NCBI GenBank assembly: GCA_002077065.1
Contig: NAJO01000052.1
Coordinates: forward strand, 124,001 to 188,000
Length of the DNA stretch: 64,000 nucleotides
Direction of reading: 5' to 3'
Origin: Cryoendolithus antarcticus
Taxonomy: Eukaryota > Ascomycota > Dothideomycetes > Cladosporiales > Cladosporiaceae
In this document: in pieces, positions 32,908 through 41,066 of the stretch
Position numbering within the stretch: position 1 is the first letter of the stretch
Layout of the letters: every line of letters begins with the position of its first letter
Program-made: the position numbers and the translations under genes
Notes under the pieces: model-generated
Seen by the model: only the letters and a program-made list of their open reading frames with translations
The model's database searches: none
What the model was told of the DNA's origin: nothing

Positions 32908-35021
32908 TCACATCCCCATTCCCCCAGCCCGTCCCCCAGCTCTCCCCACACTTCCCCCCTTTATCGGACTCACAGTCCCCACCCTCCCCCGTCCAAGGAT
33001 AGGCGCACTGACATCCCTCCGTCCGCCCTCAACCCCCACACCAAGTCCCTCAACCATCTGTTTCCGCGGCGTCAGGTGGCCGTTGGCAAGGCTCTTAGCC
33101 CGGCCGCGGCGATAGGCTATAGCTGCGAGGGCGGCTTCGCGGTCGAATGAAAGAGGCGCGAGGGTGCCGTTGGGTGTATGGGCTGTGGGGAGGGGGTCGA
33201 GGATGGCGCAGTCAGGGTCGATGTTTTCGGCATCTTCGGGGTGGAAGGGGTGGTTCGGTTTGCGGACGGGCGTGAAGTGCATGGGTATTTGGGTTGTGGT
33301 TGTTATTGTGCGGAGGGCGAAGGGGCGGGGTGATTGGGTCGGCGTGGCGGGCGCTTCGTAAGGTGAGTGAGGAGAGGTCTCTTCGGGTTGTGTGTCGAAG
33401 CGCTCTTCGTGGTCGTGAGTGCTCCTGTGCTCGTGCTGCGGCGCGTGCTCGCTGGGATGGTGCTCTGCAGGCGTGACTTCTTCTGGTGCGGTGGAATCGT
33501 AAGCATCGCCAGCCAGTGTCGTGCTCAGATCTTCCGGCTCTTCTGGCGCGGACCGCGCAGGCTCGAAAGCAATCGACTTCTCGAATACTTCTGGCAAGGC
33601 TACCGCTGCCTGTTCTCTAGACGCGTCACGCTCTTCGTGCTGTCGAATGTCTGCGTCCATATCGATGTAGTTGTGCTCAGAGGTGGGCAAGCTGAACGCT
33701 CTCTGCATGTCCGCTCTGATCCTCTGCATAGAAGTCTCGAGGATCCCGCCCATGGTGATAGCGACTGTCCGCCCATGCTTCGCTGCCAGAGCGCAATCGC
33801 AGCACTGGAACGCACACTCCATGCGCAAGAAGTCGACCATATCTTCAGCAGCCTCCCTCTTCATCCTCTCTTGCTCAGCTTCGTCCTGCCATCGTTGCAT
33901 CTCCAGCATCTTCTTGGTGACGACGCCCGTGTTCTCCTTGTCGTCTGAAAGTGGCGATCTCATGAGCAGCTTCCTAGGCGACGCAACTTTCCGCGGAGAT
34001 CCAAGAAGATCTTCATCCTCGTCCATGCTGCCGGGCAGAGCGATCGCACCCTCCGCCGCCGCTTCGACCAACTGTCGCTCGTCCATCCTAATCTTCAGCA
34101 CCTCGTTCTCCCTCTCCGCGGTTTGGCAGTGCGCCTCAAGTCTGGCATACTCCACGATTCTGATGCTCAGCGCGTTCTTCGCATCCATTGCCTCCTCTGC
34201 ACTCCTTTGCGCCTTCTCCACACATCGTGCTTGCTCCATCTTACTGACCTCCAGCTTCTTCTGACACTTGTGGAACTCCGTTTGTAGATCAAGGACCTTT
34301 TGGCCAGATTTCAGTACCTCGGACTGCTTCTTCCGCATAGCGTGCTGGAAGTTCTCTGCGGTCTTTTCGGCGGTCTGCCTGTCTTGCTTCGCGTCGGCCT
34401 GTACGTTCAGTTAGTCTACCATTTTCCCCAGCTTACCACAGCACACAGACTCACCTCGACCTTCTCCAGCCTTCTCGCCCACCTCCTGTCTCTCTCCTGC
34501 AACTCCTTCGTCTCCTGCCTCAACTTCCTTCCTTCACTCTCAGCCTCCTCCCTGCCCACTTGCGCCCTCTGCAATTCCATCTCCGCCCTCTCGGCACGCT
34601 TCCTAAGCGCACTAACCTCGCCATCCTTGTCCCTCACATCTAGAGTCTCGAAGCGCTTGACCAGCCCTTGCACGTCACTGTTAGTCCGTACGTGAGCTGT
34701 TCGCAGCGCCGTGAACTCTGGCAGTGAAGGCGATTGCGGAAGGTTGCCCGGGCCAAACGCGGAAGACTTTGTTGGCGTGGTGTGCAGAGGCGCATAGTCG
34801 ACGAAGAGGTTCGCTTTCCGGGTCGGTGAACATGACTGCGAGACGAGAAGAGGTTTGGCATCCGAGAACTGGTCTGGGTCGCGGTCTGGTCTTCGACTCC
34901 GCGTGGGTGATGGGCGGCTGTTGACGCGTTCGGGGGATAGAGGGAGGAGGGGTTGTTGGAGGTCGCGGGGAGGCAAGCGGAATGCGCTTGGAGGCTCCAT
35001 CGTGGCCTGTATGTCCTGCAT
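32908..35021 (-). CDS. Conserved fungal coiled-coil protein of unknown function
   Basis: Two exons (35021-34455, 34398-32908) joined by a 56-nt intron (donor GTGAGTCT, acceptor ACAG) give up to 685 residues. A second ATG at 35000 is an equally good start. The N-terminal 110 residues are basic and Pro/Ser-rich with SPTR and SPER motifs, like kinase sites. Heptad repeats run from about residue 115 to 290. A compact block then reads MVDFLRMECAFQCCDCALAAKHG, with three Cys in a CCxC arrangement that looks structural. The C-terminal half is low-complexity and His/Glu/Pro rich, then a short motif AIAYRRGRAKS and a Gly/Arg tail. The overall form suits a cytoskeletal or spindle-associated scaffold, but I cannot name a family. 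Confidence 0.7.
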
Positions 35022-35525
35022 GGGCAGGACTACTATCGCGATGTATTCGACATGGTGTGGTAGGGATGTTCGAGTAGTCGTTTGTCTTGGCGAGCAACTT
35101 CGATGTTTATGCCCCGGCTCATAGCAACCGCCACGCTTCTTCCGACCCGAGACTAGCGCGAACTACTCGCGTTTGCCCTCTGAGCTTAGGCATCCTCCCC
35201 AACATGAAGGTCATCAGACATCAAAGCGGGCATCGTGTTGGTGCACTTATCGACATACCTACAGCAGCGACTGACTGAATACGAGTCTGTCGAGACGGGT
35301 CGGCTGTCACCCGGGTTCTGGTCAAGGTCGTCCTCTCAATCTGAACCTGCGAACAGCACTCCACTTTATCACTGTGTGCTGGGTGGAGTTCCGCGGTCCT
35401 GACTCGAGGTCAGCAAGGTAGGGGTGCTTCTGTTCCGATACAATACTATCTTGATTCCCTATTCACCGACCCCGCCGTTCCGCGCAACAGAAGTAAGCTT
35501 TCAATCAGTGAAGATTTGCAGGGAC
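35022..35525. other. Divergent intergenic region
   Basis: About 0.5 kb between the coiled-coil gene (leftward) and the first F-box-like paralogue (rightward). An in-frame ATG at 35424 extends the latter upstream, but the added residues look like leader, so I treat it as non-coding. Confidence 0.4.
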
Positions 35526-36305
35526 ATGGACTCGACAAATACTACCCTGACTCAAGGGCCACCTTCGAGGCTCCTGGCCCTTCCCACCGACATACGCCTC
35601 CAAATCTGGCACCACATCTTCTCGCAAGCCATACACACCGCGCCTCAGCTGTTCCGCAGCACACTCTGCACAGCACCCATCACCGATGAAGCAAACTCCC
35701 TCGCTCCAAACGGCGAGCGCGGCTCCTACGAAACCCGCCACCGTCAGTGCCGCAGTATGGACAGCAGCCGAGTGCTTTGGTCAAGGCTTCGAATTCTGTT
35801 AACTTGCAGGCTGATCTACACGGAAGCCTCGAAACTGGTATTCGAGAAGGCCGACTTCGTCTGTAGCGATCGCGTCATCTTGCAGCGTTTCCTCGGCCGC
35901 TTGGCGCCATGGCAGCTCGAGTCGCTGCGTACTATCATGCTGTGTGATATCTACCACCAGCTTACGTGGAGTCGCGTCATCGATCGAGATGTTCTCGCCA
36001 AGCTCGCTCGTGTGAGACATTTGAGGCTTTATGTTGAGCTCGTTGGGAACGATTACACAGATGATGATACGGCTGGCCGGACTGTGAACTCGGAATCTAA
36101 TAGGGATTATAGATTGATGTGGATTCATGGAATGAATGCGCTCGATCTGCGGAGCTTTGAGATGTGGATTGCTGATAAGGAGTATCGGAAGCGACCTGGC
36201 GATTATCGGACGGCTGAGGAGCAGGCACCATGGATTGACAGGGTCAGAGGTGCTGTGATGGGCACTCAAGATCCGCAAACTGAGCAACCCCCTGCGCTCC
36301 GATGA
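35526..36305 (+). CDS. F-box-like/DUF7730-type protein, first of a tandem pair
   Basis: A single exon gives 259 residues from the ATG at 35526. The N-terminal LLALPTDIRLQIWHHIF is the fungal F-box-like start (LP..IR..IW..I). LRILLTCRLIYTEASKLVF is the usual second landmark of the DUF7730 and related groups. It continues with DRVILQRFLGRLAPWQLESLRTIMLC, VRHLRLYVEL and a C-terminal FEMWIADKEYR..APWIDRVRGAVMG. The protein 260 bp downstream shows the same order of motifs. These proteins are numerous in fungi and may recruit substrates to ubiquitin ligases. No Skp1-binding residues can be confirmed here. Confidence 0.75.
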   Translation: MDSTNTTLTQGPPSRLLALPTDIRLQIWHHIFSQAIHTAPQLFRSTLCTAPITDEANSLAPNGERGSYETRHRQCRSMDSSRVLWSRLRILLTCRLIYTEASKLVFEKADFVCSDRVILQRFLGRLAPWQLESLRTIMLCDIYHQLTWSRVIDRDVLAKLARVRHLRLYVELVGNDYTDDDTAGRTVNSESNRDYRLMWIHGMNALDLRSFEMWIADKEYRKRPGDYRTAEEQAPWIDRVRGAVMGTQDPQTEQPPALR

Positions 36306-36564
36306 CTGAGCCAATCCGGAGGCAGGCTCAAAGCCTTCGAATGCCAAACATACAATCTTCGCATGGACACACATATTCCTGCCTGAGGCTTCAAGGCATG
36401 AGCATTCGAAGCAAGCTTTGTGGCTGCATGTGCACGGAGCGTTTCAGTCTCCAACATAGGCAAGTACACATACTCGCTGTTGTGGATCTCGGCCTTCAAG
36501 TATGGATCCTCGACTTCGGGAATGAAGCACAAGAAGGTTTTAGTCTAGCCACCAGTAAGAGATT

Positions 36565-37344
36565 ATGTCTTCCGACTTGACCAAGTCATCCAAGTTCCTC
36601 ACCCTTCCACCAGACGTCCGAGCCCAAATCTGGGACCAAGTTCTCACGCCATGGACAATCCACTTCCGCCACGTATCTCTCAACCCCATCCGCTTCTGCG
36701 CCAGCCTCTGCATCGTCCCCGAGTCCGACAAACAGAATGCCTCCGCCCCAAAAGCGGCTCGCAAAACAAACAACCTCCGCCACCGCGCATGTCAAGCCTC
36801 CGTCTCTCGAGCCCTACGCATCCTCCTAACCTGCCGCTTAATCTACACCGCGCTCTCAAAGCTAGTCTTCATTTCCGCCGACATCGTACTAAGCAGTCGA
36901 CTCCTCCTGAACAGCCTCGTAGGCCGCTTGAAACCCTGGCAAGCCGCGACTATCCGCAGGCTGACTCTCTGCGACACAGAGTATGCGCTCTACTGGGGCA
37001 CGCTGCCCGGCGCACTCGTAGCTACGCGACTAGTAAATGTGCGACACTTGCGTATCTACGTCGAGCTCTCGGATGAGCATTACCAGGGCGATGAGTACGA
37101 TGTAAGTGGTAGCCAGACTGTGCTCACGCAGTCTGATCGCGATGCGCGCTTAGCGGGGATTTCTGCGCTGAGGGTGTTGAAGTTGGAGAGGGTGGAGATA
37201 TGGATTGCAGATTGGACGGATGAGGATGAAGAGGAGGAGGGCGGGGAGTGGAGTTCGGCTGAGCAGCAGGCAATCTGGATTGAGAGGGTGAAGGGGATCT
37301 TGTTGGGGACTATCGAAAGCCCAGCTCGGTTTCCGCAGCGGTAA
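36565..37344 (+). CDS. F-box-like/DUF7730-type protein, second of a tandem pair
   Basis: A single exon gives 259 residues, the same length as its left neighbour. The shared landmarks are FLTLPPDVRAQIWDQVL, LRILLTCRLIYTALSKLVF, LLNSLVGRLKPWQAATIRRLTLCD, VRHLRIYVEL and VEIWIADWTDE..AIWIERVKGILLGT. The two are therefore tandem paralogues in the same orientation, diverged at many positions but with conserved length. The acidic insert DEDEEEEGGEWSS replaces a shorter loop. The start is the first ATG, 260 bp after the previous stop, so each gene probably has its own promoter. Confidence 0.78.
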   Translation: MSSDLTKSSKFLTLPPDVRAQIWDQVLTPWTIHFRHVSLNPIRFCASLCIVPESDKQNASAPKAARKTNNLRHRACQASVSRALRILLTCRLIYTALSKLVFISADIVLSSRLLLNSLVGRLKPWQAATIRRLTLCDTEYALYWGTLPGALVATRLVNVRHLRIYVELSDEHYQGDEYDVSGSQTVLTQSDRDARLAGISALRVLKLERVEIWIADWTDEDEEEEGGEWSSAEQQAIWIERVKGILLGTIESPARFPQR

Positions 37345-37562
37345 AGATGCCCGAGGATTCGCTCAGTGAGACCTCGGTTGTGCTCCGCGATAGCTACCAG
37401 CGTCCATTCAAGCATTCCGCCTTACGAGCCACGTCGCGACCGTTGCTGAGCTCTCGTAGGGCCATGGTAGAAGGCTGTCTCCTGGCTGGATGTGTCTCCA
37501 GCACCACAGCAGACAGCAAACCCGTTGCTTTATCTCGCCCCAGCAGTGCTCTCTAGTGACTC

Positions 37563-39986
37563 TCAGCGCACGGTCGAGTACTCCGGCTTATAAGCCACCG
37601 CCCCGCCCTTCGTCAGCTCCCGCAGCGCCATGGTAGCGTACTGACTACTTCCCAACTGCATCTTGAGCACCACGGCAATCTTATCGCCCCCTCCAGGCTC
37701 TCTCGCTTGCACTCTGCCATCCTCCCCCTCAATCCCCTCCTCCAGCCTCACCACCCTCTCCACATCCGTCTCCACCAACTGCTCCCCGTCAACGCCATAC
37801 GTCTTGACCTCGACCTCTAGCCCCCCCGGCCTCGCCATAATCTTACGATAGCTGCCAGACAAACTCGCATCTTTGAAGGTCCGGCGCATGTCGTGCGGGT
37901 CCAAGCCGCCACCGATCTCGCTGGCCATGACTTCTTTGTAGTACTCGCCTATCTCGTTGGCGGGGTATACGACGTCCCAGCCTGGCTGCGGGAGCACGAG
38001 GTCGAAGACATCGTAGCATCCGCTCTCGGCTTCTTCCTTGTTCAGAGGGCGGGCACGCACGAAGCGTTCTTCCGCGAGGCTTACGCCGTCTTCGTTGAGG
38101 GGCTTGACGACCACTTCGCCGTCTTGGTCGATCTTCTCGCCTTCAGCCTCTGGGATGGTGCCGGTTTCTTTCTCTTTCTCCCCTACAACAACCAAATCCC
38201 CGTCTACTACTCGGCCGCCGTACAGTTGCAATCTTCTGCCGGCCACCAGATTCCAGATCAAGCTCTGGTAAGCATGCACATACATCAATCGCAACCCCCT
38301 CTGAATGCTCATCAGTGCGCCTTGCCAATCTTTCGTCTGCGCACTGCCTTTTCCATTGCCCTTCGCGCCGAGGAAGGCAATGATGCTGTTCTCTGCTTGG
38401 AAACGACGCGGCAGTCGACGGCAGGCTTCCCGACTATCACCCGTCTTACGCCAGTACTCGATGGCGCCAGCACGGTCGATGTCGTCTTGTGGGATGTTGT
38501 GGCCTGGGTTAGCGGCTTGAGCAGAGGGGAGGAGATGGTCTTGGTAAGAGAGGATGGCGTCCACGGCGCCTTCGAGGTTGTTTTGTAGGATCAGACGGCC
38601 GACTTCGTGGGTGCCCGTGCTGAAGGTACCGAAGCGTTGGAGGCCATAGTAGTTCACGAAGCCTTTGTCGCGGAAGTTGGCGGCTGCAGACTCCACGGCG
38701 GAACGGACAGCTGGTAAGCGGTCGGAGGTTGTTCCGGAGGAATTCGAGGAAACATGACAGTCGCGGAGAGTGAGGTGGAACTCATTTCCACGAAGCTCGC
38801 CAAGCTCGAGGCCACGATTGGAGTGAGTCAGGTCACCAATGTGCCAGTTACGTGCCATACGGGTGATGGGGAGTAGCTGCTCTTTGCGGACGCGGTACAT
38901 CGACACGCGCTGCACTGTGACGCCACGGCGATCTTTGGTTCCTGCGAATTGGACGTTACGGATGTTGAGCTTGAGTTGTGATGCAATGAAGTGCAGCACC
39001 TCCATGGTATCCTTGTTTTCCTTGTGAAGAGTGAAGTGCAGATACTCGCCGCCTAGTTCTGTCCATGAGGTGGGTCCTTTATGGTTCTTGCCCCCGCGGC
39101 TCCTGGTTGATACGTCTGTCCGGCCACCAGCTCGCTGGGGAGGCGCGGCGCGGATGCTGATTGCACCAGGTACCTCCTGAAGGGTGAGTGTCTCCAGCTT
39201 CGAGAGGAAGATCTCACGGATCGCAGAATGAGCTTCCGTGCGTTTTGACTTCTCCGAGATGACCTCTGACTGCACGGTGGGCTGATCGCGAGGCTTGCGG
39301 TGTGGGTGACTGTAGATCTGAGCATGAAGATCGATAATGCTCTTAGTGGTCGTGGGTCCGAAGATAGAGATGAGTGTCGTGTTGTGCGCCTCTGAGATTG
39401 CTGGGACCGCGGCTTCTCTCGGCGCGGCGTCCGGTGCTGATACTGCTGCTGCTGCAGGCATACTCTCTGAAGGCGCTGCCTCGACATCGGCGATGACAAG
39501 CTTCGACTTCTTCGCAATGTTATCGTCGGTAGTCTCTGCCTCGTCGGCCGATCTCTTTACGCCAGCATGTCCGTTTGCGTGCACGCCGTTGCTTGCTGCT
39601 TCGTCTAGCTTTGCACCGCCTACTGCTTCTTCCTCAGCCTTCCGACTTTCTCCAATCTGCTTCAGCTGTGGCTCTTGCTTCTGCTTCTGCCTCCCAGGCT
39701 TCGCGATCTCTGTGAGATGCAGCACTTCTCCGTTTGGTAAGATCTCATTGACTAGGAAATCTGTGTAACGATGCTTGACGACACATGAAAAGCCGGGAGC
39801 ATCAGGAGAAGTGTAGTCGGTAATACCTACAGCGCGCTCTTGTTCTTCCTGTGTAGGTGCTGAGCTACCCAGCTCATCGGCAGGCTTGCTGGGCTGAGCA
39901 GTCTCCGCAGACGCAAGCGCAGCGCTCGTGTCGACTGCCGTCTGCATTGTGGCAGTATCACTTTCTGGCGCTGTTATAGAGGCCAT
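37563..39986 (-). CDS. PUS7: tRNA pseudouridine synthase Pus7 (TruD family)
   Basis: A single exon encodes 807 residues. Pus7 isomerises uridine 13 in tRNAs, U35 in pre-tRNA-Tyr and sites in mRNA and U2 snRNA. The N-terminal region contains the TruD-type stretch HRYTDFLVNEI. The catalytic motif FAGTKDRRGVTVQRVS follows, with the catalytic Asp near 352. The TRUD signature NYYGLQRFGTFSTGTHEVG and the insertion FNxxFN-region equivalents are in place. Low-complexity inserts, Ala/Glu/Ser-rich, lie at about 105-200 and near 640. At 807 residues it is longer than yeast Pus7 (676) because of these inserts. Intronless. The function is well supported; only the insert boundaries are uncertain. Confidence 0.93.
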   Translation of the reverse strand: MASITAPESDTATMQTAVDTSAALASAETAQPSKPADELGSSAPTQEEQERAVGITDYTSPDAPGFSCVVKHRYTDFLVNEILPNGEVLHLTEIAKPGRQKQKQEPQLKQIGESRKAEEEAVGGAKLDEAASNGVHANGHAGVKRSADEAETTDDNIAKKSKLVIADVEAAPSESMPAAAAVSAPDAAPREAAVPAISEAHNTTLISIFGPTTTKSIIDLHAQIYSHPHRKPRDQPTVQSEVISEKSKRTEAHSAIREIFLSKLETLTLQEVPGAISIRAAPPQRAGGRTDVSTRSRGGKNHKGPTSWTELGGEYLHFTLHKENKDTMEVLHFIASQLKLNIRNVQFAGTKDRRGVTVQRVSMYRVRKEQLLPITRMARNWHIGDLTHSNRGLELGELRGNEFHLTLRDCHVSSNSSGTTSDRLPAVRSAVESAAANFRDKGFVNYYGLQRFGTFSTGTHEVGRLILQNNLEGAVDAILSYQDHLLPSAQAANPGHNIPQDDIDRAGAIEYWRKTGDSREACRRLPRRFQAENSIIAFLGAKGNGKGSAQTKDWQGALMSIQRGLRLMYVHAYQSLIWNLVAGRRLQLYGGRVVDGDLVVVGEKEKETGTIPEAEGEKIDQDGEVVVKPLNEDGVSLAEERFVRARPLNKEEAESGCYDVFDLVLPQPGWDVVYPANEIGEYYKEVMASEIGGGLDPHDMRRTFKDASLSGSYRKIMARPGGLEVEVKTYGVDGEQLVETDVERVVRLEEGIEGEDGRVQAREPGGGDKIAVVLKMQLGSSQYATMALRELTKGGAVAYKPEYSTVR

Positions 39987-41066
39987 GGCTGCTATGAATG
40001 CCCGTCAGACTAAGTGATGTCTTGGCTGTGATCCATTAAGATCTTCAATAATTTATTCCATAGATTACTGTTCTGAGACTAGCGCGCGGAGCTAGCCGTC
40101 CAAGCTTCCTCTTCGAACTCCTGCTCGAACCTCACCTTCGACCTTATAACATTACACGCCACGTGCAGACTGCATTGCGATTGGCTGTGTTGCTCGCTGC
40201 TTCCGAACCTACCTGGCTCATGACGCTGCTATAGCCTTCATCCGCGGACCATAGTATTACTCAATGGGCAGCGTTGATGAAGCGACGATGGTGCTACATG
40301 CCCGGCAAGAGCTATGGTGCCCTGCCGCCTGTGCGGACGACAGCGTAGTTGCGATGGGCACTTCCACTCGAGGTGACCGCGCCGGCGCATCCGCGAATAG
40401 AGATCACCCAGTTGCCCGCGGCCTTAACGACTTGCCGAAATGTGTCCGTCCAGCCCAGACGCGATAGCCGCAGCCTAAGGTGCTCGAACCGGGAAGTTGA
40501 GCATTCGTTTATAGTTGAACAAGGGAACACTCACGATGTCGTCAATTGCAGGACTTTTTGCGCCCGCCACGCGAGCGTTGTGGCCCAAAGAAATATACGC
40601 GCCATGTGTAAAAGGTTGAACTTGTGTTATGGGAGTCGCGTTGGCAGTATTGAGGACACCCTCCGCGCCTTCCCAACGTGCCACTGCTTGGAACTTACCC
40701 TACTTCTCCCAGACGTCCTCACCACCACTCCAATGAAAAGCCATTCAAGTCGACAGTCATGACATCCTCATTCTAGACTAGATAGCCCTAGTGGGTATAT
40801 TCTTCTGCTTTCTCACTTCTGATATCATTCTCTGTCGCTTGCGCCGCCATCTACACAACAACGAACTTCACTTCACCACAATCTCAACATCCTGAAACAC
40901 ACCAAATCTGTGCGACACGACAATAGGAATACTAGCCACCTCCCCTCTTTCAATACCACCACAGATAAGGTGCGCTTGCGCACTCGAGACTCCGCCCCAA
41001 CCAGTCTCATTGCAAAGAGCTCCGCCAACTACTCTCCGAACAAGAATCCACCACGCTCACGATAAG
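39987..41066. other. Divergent intergenic region, Pus7 and C2H2-like gene
   Basis: About 1.1 kb between two divergent genes. Short frames at 40.26-40.76 kb overlap on both strands and show no domain. The 40.85-41.0 kb stretch is rich in CA and AC, which is typical of fungal 5' leaders. No tRNA seen. Confidence 0.45.
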
